Below are positions 18,006-27,241 of a stretch of DNA of 64,000 nt, piece by piece. Numbering within the stretch: position 1 is the first letter of the stretch; each line of letters begins with the position of its first letter. Origin of the DNA: Rhodobacteraceae bacterium EL53 (GTDB lineage Bacteria; Pseudomonadota; Alphaproteobacteria; Rhodobacterales; Rhodobacteraceae); assembly GCA_900313015.1 (NCBI GenBank), contig OMPR01000018.1, forward strand, positions 2,238 to 66,237, written 5' to 3'. A model generated the notes under the pieces. The model did not search any database, was not told the origin of the DNA, and saw nothing but the letters and a program-made list of their open reading frames with translations. Both the position numbers and the translations under genes were made by a program.

Positions 18006-19262
18006 TCAGCGGATGACCAATGCCGGAAACACGCTGATCAGAACCACGACTACAGCGGCTATAGCCACAAAAGGCAGAGCCGATTTAAAGATCGCTCCGG
18101 CTTTTACATTTGACACTGTTGCGGCGACGTAAAGCGCGACACCTACGGGCGGTGTGACAAGGCCCAAGGTCAGGTTCAGACACAGGACAATCCCCAGATG
18201 ATAAGGATCGATCCCGTAAACCGATGTCGCCACCGGCAGCACAATCGGAACGACCATAATTAGCGCAGGAATGCCATCAATCACCATTCCAACAAGCAGC
18301 ATGATTATGTTCAGCAGCAACAAGAAGAGGATCGGGTTGTCAGCAATGAAGACAATCCAAGCGGCCAAGCTTTGCGGGATCTGACTATAGATCAATATCC
18401 AGCTAAAGACATTTGCCGTGGCGACCATGAACAGCACAAGTGCCGCGTTGGACCCTGCGGTCAGCAGCATTTGCGGTATGTCCCGCTCAACCAATTCGCG
18501 TGTGACGAACTTGCCGATCAGATAGGCCATGACGGCAGCGATGGCCGCAGATTCGGTTGGCGTCGCCAATCCCAGTGTGATGCTGCCAATAATCGACGCC
18601 GGAATGACCAGCGTAATCAAGCCATCGCGCAGCAATGCGATGCGCTCACTCCGTGACAATCGAGTTGCTTCGGGAAACGGATTGATCAACCCCATAATGA
18701 AGATCACAACCATGAACCCGCCAGCCATCATCAATCCCGGAATGATGCCAGCAACGAACAGATCACCAATCGAGATTTGAGCGAGCACACCATAGACAAC
18801 AAACATCATTGATGGTGGAATGACGGGCGACAAAAGCCCAGCAGCCGTTGTCGTGGCGACGGCGAATGTCTTTGTGTACCCTTCGCGTTCCATTTCGGGC
18901 ACCATGACCTTTGACATGATCGCAATTTGCGCTGTAGCCGACCCCAGGATCGACGCCATCATCATGTTCGCAAGGATATTCACATAAACTAGGCCACCCT
19001 TCATGGTCCCGACAATTGCACGGGCCATGCCAACCAGCCGAATAGTGATACCGCCTCCGTTCATCATTTCGCCGACAAGCATGAACAGGGGGATTGCCAA
19101 CAATCCGTACTTGCCAATGCCCGACATCAGTTGCAGCGCATAGGATCCGATCAGTGCGGTGTTGCCCGCATCAATCAGATAGGCAGCTGCAGAAACGGCC
19201 AGAACAACCCCGATGGGCGCACCAACAAACAGCAATACGACAAAGACAATGGCGGTGATCAT
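18006..19262 (-). CDS. dctM: TRAP transporter large permease, DctM
   Basis: The 418-residue product starts MITAIVFVVLLFVGAPIGVV and has about twelve membrane segments with DctM signatures (LFMLVGEMMNGGGIT, ATTTAAGLLSPVIPPSMMFV, LLLLNIIMLLVGMVIDGIPA, LTLGLVTPPVGVALYVAATV). It forms the Na+-driven transport channel of a tripartite carrier. The start at 19262 overlaps the dctQ stop by four bases (ATGA), showing translational coupling; the longer upstream frame lies in dctQ. Confidence 0.95.
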   Translation of the reverse strand: MITAIVFVVLLFVGAPIGVVLAVSAAAYLIDAGNTALIGSYALQLMSGIGKYGLLAIPLFMLVGEMMNGGGITIRLVGMARAIVGTMKGGLVYVNILANMMMASILGSATAQIAIMSKVMVPEMEREGYTKTFAVATTTAAGLLSPVIPPSMMFVVYGVLAQISIGDLFVAGIIPGLMMAGGFMVVIFIMGLINPFPEATRLSRSERIALLRDGLITLVIPASIIGSITLGLATPTESAAIAAVMAYLIGKFVTRELVERDIPQMLLTAGSNAALVLFMVATANVFSWILIYSQIPQSLAAWIVFIADNPILFLLLLNIIMLLVGMVIDGIPALIMVVPIVLPVATSVYGIDPYHLGIVLCLNLTLGLVTPPVGVALYVAATVSNVKAGAIFKSALPFVAIAAVVVVLISVFPALVIR

Positions 19263-19810
19263 TTTGGTGTGCCTAACGTGGATTCGGCACGTATGTCCTG
19301 AATGAGACAGGCCGCGCTGTGAACCAATAAAGTGAACGCGAAAAGCGGCATCACAAGGAAAAACCACACTCGACGCACGCCGATGGTGTTGGTGACCTCT
19401 TGGTAGATGCTGTTGTAGGTTTCTTCAAAAAAGCCCTGCAATTGAAAACCATTCTTTGCCAGGGTCAGCGGGTCAAACCAAAGCCAGGTGGCATACGCTA
19501 GAAACAGAGCAAACAGCACATTCACGCATTGAACGAAGATCGACATGCGGCGGCGGTTTTTTTCGGAAACCGCATCAGACACAAGCGTGACAGCAAAGTT
19601 TCGTCTTTGCGCAAACATTAGGCTGGACCCGATAAAGGCGAAGATAACCATCAAATTGATCGCAAGCTCGTCCGCCCAATACAAAGACGAATTCAATGCA
19701 CGTGCTGCGACGTTGACAACCATCAAAAGCAATACGGACGCCACCAACACCTTTAATGCGGTGGCCTCTATTCTGGTTATCTGGGCCGACAATTTGACGA
19801 TAGAGTTCAT
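19259..19810 (-). CDS. dctQ: TRAP transporter small permease, DctQ
   Basis: The 183-residue product has four membrane helices (ALKVLVASVLLLMVVNVAA, ELAINLMVIFAFIGSSLMFA, CVNVLFALFLAYATWLWF, WFFLVMPLFAFTLLVHSAA). These and its length are those of the DctQ subunit, which scaffolds DctM. It is longer than the smallest members because of an inserted amphipathic stretch before the last helix. It lies between dctP and dctM in the usual order. Confidence 0.92.
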   Translation of the reverse strand: MNSIVKLSAQITRIEATALKVLVASVLLLMVVNVAARALNSSLYWADELAINLMVIFAFIGSSLMFAQRRNFAVTLVSDAVSEKNRRRMSIFVQCVNVLFALFLAYATWLWFDPLTLAKNGFQLQGFFEETYNSIYQEVTNTIGVRRVWFFLVMPLFAFTLLVHSAACLIQDIRAESTLGTPK

Positions 19811-19873
19811 AATTACTGCCTCTTGTAGTCCGGATGAACCGCCTGTTTTGGAAATACAGGCGGTTCTTGGCCC

Positions 19874-20860
19874 TTACATCAAAGCTGCGGCTTCTTTGCG
19901 CAAACCCATGATGGAAGGTGCTTTCGGCTCCCAAATACCTGACCATTTGCTCAGGGTATCGCCAAAGAACGCGGGCTCTGCCGTTGTGACGTTCATGCCC
20001 GTCCCCTTCAGATCATTGAGCCACTTGGGTTCAAACTCGATGTATTGCGCAAACAGCCAGTCGATCTGCTCTGATACGGTTTCTGAAAGCATCTGCTTTT
20101 CAGCATCATCCAGCCCGGCCCAGTACTTGCCTGACACAACTGCAACCACAGGGAACATCATCTGACTGGTGGTCTTGAGGTTCGGAGCCTGATCATACAG
20201 CTTCAATTTCCAAGCCAGTTCAAGATCGATATCGGCCCCGTCAACTTGGCCATTTGCCAAAGCGTCAAACAATCCTGGTAAAGGCACCGGAGTTGGAGCG
20301 ACACCCATCAGTTCGTAAAAATCGCGCAACGCTGCAAAGGGTGTAATGCGGTATTTACGCCCTGCAAGGTCAGCGGATGTCTTTGCTTCATCACGTGAGA
20401 TCAGATGGCGCATACCGCCGAGACCAAAACCGAGGCCCTTCATGCCCAATGTTGAGAACTGATCAAGCATACCTGTCGCAGTGGCACCTGTCAGAAGCTT
20501 TGAGGCATGGGTGACGTCTGGCACAAGGTAAGGGGCAAACAGCGCACCCATATCGTCGATGCGGTTTGAAAACTCGGCGACCGTCAGGAATCCCATCTCC
20601 AGACCACCAGCCTGAATCTGCTGGATCATTGTCGCTTCGTTGCCAAGCTGACCTGATGGGAACACTTGTGTTTCAAACATCCCGTCGCTTTTTTCAGCAA
20701 GTGATGTCCCAACCCGGTCCATCGTTTGGGTCCAGAAATGGCTGCCCGGTGTGATCGTGCCGATCCGCAGCGTTTTCGCCGATTGTGCCCGAACCAGCCC
20801 AGGTGTTGCCAAAGCGGCTGCAGCCAGTGTTGTAATTTTTAGAAAAGTACGTCTTTCCAT
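19874..20860 (-). CDS. dctP: TRAP transporter substrate-binding protein, DctP
   Basis: The 328-residue product begins with a twin-arginine-like leader, MERRTFLKITTLAAAALATPG ending RAQS, so export may be through Tat. The mature part has DctP features: LRIGTITPGSHFWTQTMDRV, FPSGQLGNEATMIQQIQAGG, GQVDGADIDLE. It captures an organic anion in the periplasm and passes it to DctQM. Family members bind carboxylates through a conserved Arg; LAGRKYRIT may be that position. Specificity is not readable from sequence. Confidence 0.92.
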   Translation of the reverse strand: MERRTFLKITTLAAAALATPGLVRAQSAKTLRIGTITPGSHFWTQTMDRVGTSLAEKSDGMFETQVFPSGQLGNEATMIQQIQAGGLEMGFLTVAEFSNRIDDMGALFAPYLVPDVTHASKLLTGATATGMLDQFSTLGMKGLGFGLGGMRHLISRDEAKTSADLAGRKYRITPFAALRDFYELMGVAPTPVPLPGLFDALANGQVDGADIDLELAWKLKLYDQAPNLKTTSQMMFPVVAVVSGKYWAGLDDAEKQMLSETVSEQIDWLFAQYIEFEPKWLNDLKGTGMNVTTAEPAFFGDTLSKWSGIWEPKAPSIMGLRKEAAALM

Positions 20861-20893
20861 GTCTTATCCTCCCGGTTTTGTTGATAGAAATCG

Positions 20894-21646
20894 TTAGTGA
20901 AAGTAAGCACCGCCATCGACGACAAGCGTTTGGCCAGTCATGAACGCGGCTTCGTTTGAAGCGAGGAAAACCACTGCGCCGACAACATCTTCGGGCAGTT
21001 GATCGCGAGCGATAACGCGCGATTTCAGTGAAATTTCCTGTAGCTTTTCGATTTGATGTGGGTTTGCTTTGACCCCGTCCGACATTGTGAAACCGGGCGC
21101 GACCCCGTTGACCCGAATGCCATCTGCGCCGATCTCTTTGGCCAGTGCTTTGGTCATTGCGTTGATGGCGCCCTTGCTGGCAACATAGTGCAGCAGATAG
21201 GGCACTCCCTTGAAGGGTGTCCCTGATGACATGTTCACAATCGAGCCTGCACCTTGCGCCTGCATGGTGGGTAAAACGGCAGCAGTCACCAAGGCTTGGC
21301 CCATCACATTCACATTCAGAACCTGTTGCCACTCTTCAGGCGTGATCTTTGAAAACTCGGTGAGCTTCAGCGTAGAATAAAGCCCTGCATTGTTTACCAG
21401 CGTGTCGATCCGACCAAAGGCATCCACCGCCGCTGCAGCCAGTGCCTCGCATGAGGCAGGGTCTGAGATGTCACAAGTCACGCCAATGGCCTTGGCACCA
21501 GTAGCCATTATCTCGGCAGCCGCCGTTTCGGCACCTGCAACGTCCGCAATCACGACCGCAGCCCTGTCCCTGGCAAATCGATCCGCAATGGCGCGCCCGA
21601 TACCCATTGATCCGCCTGTCACGATTACAACTTCTTGACGATCCAT
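20894..21646 (-). CDS. Short-chain dehydrogenase/reductase
   Basis: The 250-residue product begins MDRQEVVIVTGGSMGIGRAIADRF, with TGGSMGIG as the cofactor-binding glycine motif. NNAGLYS, the active-site region MSSGTPF and YVASKGAINAMTKALAKEIG (YxxxK) give the classical SDR catalytic tetrad. The C-terminus FMTGQTLVVDGGAYFH is standard. The start at 21646 has GGGAGGA 7 bases upstream and is preferred to the upstream in-frame codon. It would oxidise a hydroxyl or reduce a keto group on an intermediate of the operon's pathway. Confidence 0.92.
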   Translation of the reverse strand: MDRQEVVIVTGGSMGIGRAIADRFARDRAAVVIADVAGAETAAAEIMATGAKAIGVTCDISDPASCEALAAAAVDAFGRIDTLVNNAGLYSTLKLTEFSKITPEEWQQVLNVNVMGQALVTAAVLPTMQAQGAGSIVNMSSGTPFKGVPYLLHYVASKGAINAMTKALAKEIGADGIRVNGVAPGFTMSDGVKANPHQIEKLQEISLKSRVIARDQLPEDVVGAVVFLASNEAAFMTGQTLVVDGGAYFH

Positions 21647-21672
21647 TGATTTTCCTCCCGAAATTTCTGGCA

Positions 21673-23373
21673 TTACGCCTGTGTCGACTGCGCCGCCCGC
21701 CTGATGTCTTCTATTGTCTGCATGGGCGTGATCAGCTCAGGATCCATCTGTAGTTCGATCAGGCTTGGCCGCCCCTGGGCGCAGGCGCGTTCCCATGCAC
21801 CCGCAAACTGATCGGTCTTGGTTACCGTTTCACCGTGACATCCATAGGATTGCGCGAGGGTTGCAAAATCAGGATTGACCAGATCAGTCGCATTTACGCG
21901 GCCCGGATAGTGCCGTTCCTGATGCATGCGAATGGTGCCATACATCCCGTTGTTCACCAAAATCACCGTCAGATTTGCATTGTACTGCACGGCGGTTGCA
22001 AGTTCTTGACCGTGCATCAGAAAACACCCGTCACCGGCAAAACAGACCACTTGGCGATCAGGCTTTACACGTGCCGCCGCAACAGCCGCAGGCAGCCCGT
22101 ATCCCATCGACCCTGAAATCGGCGCAAGCTGCGTGACGTATCGGCGATGTCTGTGAAACCTATGCACCCAAACGGTGTAGTTTCCGGCGCCATTTGTTAC
22201 GATCGCGTCTTTAGCAAGCGACCCCTCAATATGGCCCATGACCTCGGCCATTGCCAAATCGCCGCGGCCTTTGGGCAATGTTGACCAGGCACGGTAATCC
22301 GCATTGCACTGCACAATGACCGCTTGTCGCGTCGTCAGGGCAAGATCCGGACCTTCACAGCGCAATAGCGATGCTATGACCTCATCAGGGGGCGCTGAAA
22401 TGCCAAGCTGCGGCTTGTAGACGCGGCCAATTTCATCTGGTTCAGGAAACACATGTACAAGGTGCTGATCAGACTTGGGAATACCAACCAACGAATATCC
22501 ACTGGATTCCATTTCGCTGAAACGTGTGCCAAGCAATATCAAGACATCCGCGTTTCTGATCCGAGCGGCCAGCTTTGGGTTGATGCCGATGCCTGAATCG
22601 CCAGCATAACAGGGGTGCTCGTTGTCAAAGTAGTCCTGACAGCGAAAGGACGCAGCGACGGGTACGGCCCATGTTTCAGCGAATTCTTCCAAATCGAGGC
22701 GTGCCTTGTCTGACCACACACCTCCACCGACTATGATAAGCGGGGCGGTTGCTGTCGCGAGCGTATTCAAAAGCTGGTCAGCATCATGCGCAGTGATTGT
22801 TGCGCGCGGTGGCTTCGCGGCCGCTAAATTCGGCACCGGGGTTGTTGCGAGTTCGGTCAGCATATCTTCTGGTAAGGCCAGCACCACGGGTCCGGGACGC
22901 CCTGACATAGCCACATGAAAGGCGCGTGACACCATCTCGGCCATACGGCCCGGGCTATCTACTTCTGCCACCCATTTAGCGACCTGACCAAACATCCGAC
23001 GATAGTCGATTTCCTGAAACGCTTCGCGCTCGCGCATGTCACGGGCCACTTGACCAACAAACAGGATCATTGGGATCGCGTCCTGACGGGCGATATGCAA
23101 ACCGGCCGACGCATTTGTCGCCCCCGGCCCGCGAGTCACCATGCAAATGCCGGGTCGGCCGGTTAGCTTGCCAGAGGCCGCAGCCATCATCGCAGCGCCA
23201 CCTTCTTGACGACACACCGTCAGTTCGATTTCTGGTGCGTCTGTCAGGGCATCAAGCACCGACAGATAGCTTTCACCTGGCACAAGAAACGCGTGCTTCA
23301 CGTCCTGCTGGCCCAGACATTCAACCAAAATTTGAGCGCCTGTCAGAGCGATATCTTGATGCGAGATGTTCAC
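21673..23373 (-). CDS. Thiamine-diphosphate-dependent enzyme (acetolactate-synthase/decarboxylase-like)
   Basis: The 566-residue product has the three-domain ThDP layout. The N-terminal domain with VPGESYLSVLDAL and the activating Glu57 in RQEGGAAMMA; a central domain (PLIIVGGGVWSDKARL); and the C-terminal cofactor domain with GDGCFLMHGQELATA ending in VNN. It most resembles acetolactate synthase-like and 2-oxoacid decarboxylase-like proteins without assigned substrate. GTG at 23373 overlaps the preceding stop by four bases. In this operon a decarboxylation of a 2-oxoacid to an aldehyde, fed to an aldehyde dehydrogenase, is the simplest reading, but it could also carry out carboligation or lyase chemistry. 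Confidence 0.85.
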   Translation of the reverse strand: MNISHQDIALTGAQILVECLGQQDVKHAFLVPGESYLSVLDALTDAPEIELTVCRQEGGAAMMAAASGKLTGRPGICMVTRGPGATNASAGLHIARQDAIPMILFVGQVARDMREREAFQEIDYRRMFGQVAKWVAEVDSPGRMAEMVSRAFHVAMSGRPGPVVLALPEDMLTELATTPVPNLAAAKPPRATITAHDADQLLNTLATATAPLIIVGGGVWSDKARLDLEEFAETWAVPVAASFRCQDYFDNEHPCYAGDSGIGINPKLAARIRNADVLILLGTRFSEMESSGYSLVGIPKSDQHLVHVFPEPDEIGRVYKPQLGISAPPDEVIASLLRCEGPDLALTTRQAVIVQCNADYRAWSTLPKGRGDLAMAEVMGHIEGSLAKDAIVTNGAGNYTVWVHRFHRHRRYVTQLAPISGSMGYGLPAAVAAARVKPDRQVVCFAGDGCFLMHGQELATAVQYNANLTVILVNNGMYGTIRMHQERHYPGRVNATDLVNPDFATLAQSYGCHGETVTKTDQFAGAWERACAQGRPSLIELQMDPELITPMQTIEDIRRAAQSTQA

Positions 23374-23999
23374 AGCGCCAGCCCAATCTCACCAAAGTTG
23401 CGATAGGATTGCGACTTGGGTTTGTTGCGATCTTCTTCATTCACATAATGGATGGATGATTTCCCAAGCAGTGTCTTGGGCAGCACCATGGCGCGAATGA
23501 AACGACTTGGAATATCCTCAACCGCTTGCAGAAAAACTGGTTCAGGCCCGCCCTCAAACCACGCACCGCCGGGGCCATATGAGGTTGACGACCCTTCGGT
23601 ATCAATCCGTACGTTGCCTTCGCGCAGACAACGAACGCCGGGGCCTTGATGCGTATGCAGCATGGCCGTTCCGGCGGGTGGGAACGCCACGCTATCGAGC
23701 CGCAGAAAACTTTCAGAAATCGCCAAAGCGTCGGGCACTGACCCTGACAGCTTGTGGGCAACCCTGTGCGTGGACACCTGGTGGTCTGCATCAGACAAAT
23801 CCCAACGCCACAAGGATGCGCCCTCAGACCCCGCAACAAGCGTTACCGGCCCATCAGCAACAAGTCCGTCGTCACAGGCAATGTCCTGACCATCGCTCGA
23901 GATTTTGCCAGCAGTCACATAGATCGCCCGCGCAACGGTGTCTGCAAACGTGACCTCCTGCCCAGCCGCAATATTGTCTTCGAATAAATGAAGTTCCAT
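23370..23999 (-). CDS. Cupin-like protein of unknown function
   Basis: The 209-residue product has a cupin-like C-terminal half: PPAGTAMLHTHQGPGVRCLREG resembles cupin motif 1 with two His, and GAWFEGGPEPVF and SRFIRAMVLPKTLLGK resemble motif 2. The N-terminal half (ARAIYVTAGKISSDGQ) also reads as a beta-rich cupin half, so it may be bicupin-like. It sits between the NIPSNAP gene and the ThDP gene and overlaps the latter by four bases. A lactonase, isomerase or dioxygenase step in the pathway is possible, but the sequence does not decide. Confidence 0.7.
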   Translation of the reverse strand: MELHLFEDNIAAGQEVTFADTVARAIYVTAGKISSDGQDIACDDGLVADGPVTLVAGSEGASLWRWDLSDADHQVSTHRVAHKLSGSVPDALAISESFLRLDSVAFPPAGTAMLHTHQGPGVRCLREGNVRIDTEGSSTSYGPGGAWFEGGPEPVFLQAVEDIPSRFIRAMVLPKTLLGKSSIHYVNEEDRNKPKSQSYRNFGEIGLAL

Positions 24000-24019
24000 C
24001 TGTAACTCTCCTTAAAACT

Positions 24020-24337
24020 CTAAGATTTTTGCTGCATGAAGGGCGCGGGGATCAGCAATTTGTTTTCCTGATAGCGCACGAGCGGGCGGATTTTCTTGAC
24101 GTAGGCCCGCCAGTCGGGATCGCCGACAAGCGCCTTGCGCCGCGAGGTTCGGTCCGCAAGATCAGTGTAGGACCACATGTGCACGATTTGATTTTGAGGG
24201 CCAAACTCGACCTGATAGTATCCAAGCAGGTTGCCCAGAATGCGTGTCTGTACGGCAAGCCCTTCTGCTTCATAGAGCTTGAGATAGGTAGGAACCTGGC
24301 CTATATGCAGGGTGTAAATGCGTTCTTCGACGATCAT
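24020..24337 (-). CDS. NIPSNAP-family protein
   Basis: The 105-residue product begins MIVEERIYTLHIGQVPTYLKLYEAEG and contains YYQVEFGPQNQIVHMWSY and RRKALVGDPDWRAYVKKI. These are the dimeric alpha+beta barrel motifs of NIPSNAP proteins. NIPSNAPs often lie in catabolic operons without an assigned reaction. It overlaps the upstream aldehyde dehydrogenase gene by four bases. Confidence 0.88.
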   Translation of the reverse strand: MIVEERIYTLHIGQVPTYLKLYEAEGLAVQTRILGNLLGYYQVEFGPQNQIVHMWSYTDLADRTSRRKALVGDPDWRAYVKKIRPLVRYQENKLLIPAPFMQQKS

Positions 24338-25803
24338 GCTGCTGCCCCCAAACCTGCGAGGCAGATGTATTTTAGCTCAGTCCAATCATCGATGCCGTAC
24401 TTTGATCCCTCACGGCCGATGCCGGATTCTTTGACGCCACCAAAGGGGGCGACTTCGGTTGAAATGAGACCGGTGTTTACGCCGACGATACCTACTTCAA
24501 GCGCGTCAGCGACGCGAAAGATCCGACCAACATCCCGGCTATAGAAATACCCGGCAAGACCGTAGGGCGTATCATTTGCCATCGAAATGGCGTCTTGTTC
24601 ATCGCGAAACGTCGAGATTGCGGCGACAGGGCCAAATAACTCTTCGTGGGCCAGATCCATGTCCGTCGAAACATCAGTCATCACAGTAGGTTGGAAATAC
24701 GTGCCACCAGCCTCGTGTCGCTTGCCGCCCACGTGAATCTTTGCACCTTTATCGGTTGCATCAGCGACAAGGCGTTCAACCTTTTCCAATCCTCGTTCGT
24801 CGATCATGGGGCCCATTTGCGTCGCTTGTTCAAGCCCGTGCCCAACTTGGATCTGCTGGGCGCGGGCGCTTAGGGCCGCGACGAACTTCTCGTGAATGCC
24901 CTCCTGCACCAGAATGCGATTTGCGGCGATGCAGGTCTGGCCCGAGTTGCGGAACTTGCAAATTTGAATGCCGTCCAATGCGGCCTCAATATCCGCGTCG
25001 TCAAATACGATGAAGGCTGCATTGCCGCCAAGCTCTAGGCTGATTTTTGTCAGATCAGCGGCGCAGTCCCGCATCAGTTGCTTGCCCACGGCTGTAGATC
25101 CAGTGAAACCAATCTTGCGCACAAGCGGGCTGTCGACCAGCGCCTTTCCGATTGCCGGAGCATCTTCGCGTGCCCCGGTTACAACGTTAAAGACACCGGC
25201 AGGCAGCCCGGCCATTTCGCCCAATGCGGCAACGGCAAGCGCAGATAGTGGTGTCGCTTCGGCGGGTTTTAGAACCATGCAATTGCCAGCGGCAAGCGCA
25301 GGCGCGGCTTTGCGCGTGACCATGGCGACAGGAAAGTTCCATGGCGTAATGCCACCGACAACACCCAGCGGATTGCGCGTCACTAAGATGCGAGCATCGT
25401 TGCGGTGTGGCGGAATGATATCGCCATAAAGCCTGCGGCCCTCTTCCGCAAACCAACTTAAGAAACTGGCGGCATACTCAATTTCCCCAAGGGATTCAGC
25501 CATCGGCTTTCCCTGTTCAAGCGTCATGAGGCGGGCCAAATCTTCGGCATTCGCGCGCACCAATGCAGCCCATCGTTGCAGCACCAATGCCCGATCAGCA
25601 ACTGTGCGGCCGCTCCAGTCAGGAAACACGGCTTGCGCCGCTGCAATCGCGGCGTCCGTTTCGACCGCGCCCATGCGCGGTACTGAGGCCAAGACATCGC
25701 CCGTCGCAGGGTCGGTGACGTCCAGACGTTTGTCTGAGGACGCAGCCACCCATTTGCCGCCGACATAGCAGTCTGTTTTCAAAAATTCCGGCAGTTTCAC
25801 CAC
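24334..25803 (-). CDS. NAD(P)-dependent aldehyde dehydrogenase (succinate-semialdehyde type)
   Basis: The 489-residue protein carries Asn156 in TPWNFPVAMVTRKAAPALAA, Glu257 in LELGGNA and Cys291 in NSGQTCIAANR. These match succinate-semialdehyde dehydrogenases of the GabD group. It would oxidise an aldehyde to an acid. It is the first gene of the operon; its GTG start at 25803 faces the AraC gene. Two ALDHs in one operon (this and the one at 16455) suggest two distinct aldehyde intermediates. Confidence 0.87.
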   Translation of the reverse strand: MVKLPEFLKTDCYVGGKWVAASSDKRLDVTDPATGDVLASVPRMGAVETDAAIAAAQAVFPDWSGRTVADRALVLQRWAALVRANAEDLARLMTLEQGKPMAESLGEIEYAASFLSWFAEEGRRLYGDIIPPHRNDARILVTRNPLGVVGGITPWNFPVAMVTRKAAPALAAGNCMVLKPAEATPLSALAVAALGEMAGLPAGVFNVVTGAREDAPAIGKALVDSPLVRKIGFTGSTAVGKQLMRDCAADLTKISLELGGNAAFIVFDDADIEAALDGIQICKFRNSGQTCIAANRILVQEGIHEKFVAALSARAQQIQVGHGLEQATQMGPMIDERGLEKVERLVADATDKGAKIHVGGKRHEAGGTYFQPTVMTDVSTDMDLAHEELFGPVAAISTFRDEQDAISMANDTPYGLAGYFYSRDVGRIFRVADALEVGIVGVNTGLISTEVAPFGGVKESGIGREGSKYGIDDWTELKYICLAGLGAAA

Positions 25804-25898
25804 GATTGATTCCCCTAGCTTTCACATGTCGCAACATTGTTCTGTTGGAACGAATCTAGGGGATCAGATCAGGTTGGTCTTTGGCTCACCAAATCGCA

Positions 25899-26018
25899 AT
25901 TTACCTTTTTGTCCGATTATTTTGATGGACGGAGCTATGATTGGGCTATGTCGGGGCGAACGCCTGGGCGTTGGGTAGCTTTCGTCACCCTCAGTTGCTA
26001 TTTACCTTTTTGTCCGAT
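25899..26018. promoter_or_regulatory. 19-base direct repeats in the AraC/operon divergent region
   Basis: ATTTACCTTTTTGTCCGAT occurs exactly twice, at 25899-25917 and 26000-26018, 101 bases apart (start to start). The second copy ends one base before the AraC start codon at 26020. Because 101 is not a multiple of three, the copies are not coding repeats. They fit paired operator half-sites for the AraC regulator, possibly looping the divergent promoters. Confidence 0.7.
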
Positions 26019-26019
26019 A

Positions 26020-26898
26020 ATGTTGAGTGCGCCGCAGAAGGGAGACAGCTTGGCTGATGCACTAGGAATCGCTGTTGGCGCATTTGGGCGGGTTGCTCTG
26101 TTGTCCGCGACGGAACCCGTCCAAGGTCATGCTCATTCTCAGGTTCATGCGTTGATCAAGATTTCCGGAGCAGACACAAGCTTCCTGGTTGATGGACAAA
26201 CCGCCCTAATGACGGATCGTCAAATGGTGTTGGTCAATCCATGGATCGTGCACTCCAATGACAGAGAGATCGGCATCGAACCCACAATTTTGTTGGCGCT
26301 CTACATAGACCCGCTGTGGTTTGGTGAGCAGGGCAATCAAATTGTAACTGGCTTCCACAAATTGCCCTTTCATCAGGTGGCAGCCGAGGTCAGTCCTGAA
26401 TTGCACAGTCAAGCTCGGTACCTAGCGGATCAAATGGCCGACTTTCACACTGAAGAAGATCATTTTGACCCATTGTTGCGCGAATTGGTCTTTTCAGTCC
26501 TTCAGTGTTCGAAAACAGATGCGATCTCGGATGTAAGTTCACAGCGAAACTTCGCAAGCGATCCCCGCGTCCGGAAAGCAATAAAGGTCTTTCGAGAGAA
26601 GCCTTCAAAAGAGATAGACCTGAGCGAAGTTGCCAAAGACATTGGGCTGTCTCGCTCGCAATTCTATTCACGGTTTCGATTGTGTACGGGACTTAGCCCT
26701 AGAACATATATCGACACACTGTGCTGCGAACGGGCCGCTGGTCTGCTCAGTAACCCAGAGATTTCAATCGCAGAAATCTCTGAAATGCTGGGTTTTTCTG
26801 CGCAGGGTCATTTCACTCGGTTTTTTAAATCCAAAACTGGCGTGTCACCGAATAGTTTTCGGATGGGCCATATAGAAGTCGGCAGAGTTCTAAGATGA
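26020..26898 (+). CDS. AraC-family transcriptional regulator
   Basis: The product of about 292 residues has an N-terminal cupin-like sensor (GHAHSQVHALIKISGADTSF, VLVNPWIVHSNDRE) and a C-terminal AraC double HTH (IDLSEVAKDIGLSRSQFYSRF, then LSPRTYIDTL, SIAEISEMLGFSAQGHFTRFF, KTGVSPNSFR). The ATG at 26020 is used; an in-frame ATG at 25837 would add about 60 residues with no family similarity, reading through the first of the direct repeats. It is divergent from the catabolic operon and is the obvious regulator. Confidence 0.9.
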   Translation: MLSAPQKGDSLADALGIAVGAFGRVALLSATEPVQGHAHSQVHALIKISGADTSFLVDGQTALMTDRQMVLVNPWIVHSNDREIGIEPTILLALYIDPLWFGEQGNQIVTGFHKLPFHQVAAEVSPELHSQARYLADQMADFHTEEDHFDPLLRELVFSVLQCSKTDAISDVSSQRNFASDPRVRKAIKVFREKPSKEIDLSEVAKDIGLSRSQFYSRFRLCTGLSPRTYIDTLCCERAAGLLSNPEISIAEISEMLGFSAQGHFTRFFKSKTGVSPNSFRMGHIEVGRVLR

Positions 26899-27241
26899 GA
26901 TATCGTTTTACGCTGTCCCTAGCTCGCGAGCGCATACTTCCCTAGATCGTTTTCCGTGCAAGGTTGAATCTTACGCTGTCTTCTACAACCGCGATAGCCA
27001 GAAGCAGACATCGGCGCAAACGCGGCGAATTGGTGCGTTGTCCCGCAAAACCGCCATTAAATCACCCACTCCAAACGGTCCGGCTGATCCTGATCATCTC
27101 TCTTTAGACCACCTCTTTCCCTTGCAAAACACCACCACCGACCCGATGGTTTCGCTTTCAGACTAGACAAAGCTTCTGTTTACACATTGCCTGACCCCAG
27201 ACTGCGGGTTGCTCCCGCCAGATGGAGAGAAAGGGGCAAAA
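26899..27241. other. Intergenic between the AraC gene and the M24 hydrolase gene
   Basis: No gene is supported. The stretch has no clear terminator or promoter. The end (27208-27241) includes a TTG that could extend the next gene. Confidence 0.35.
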
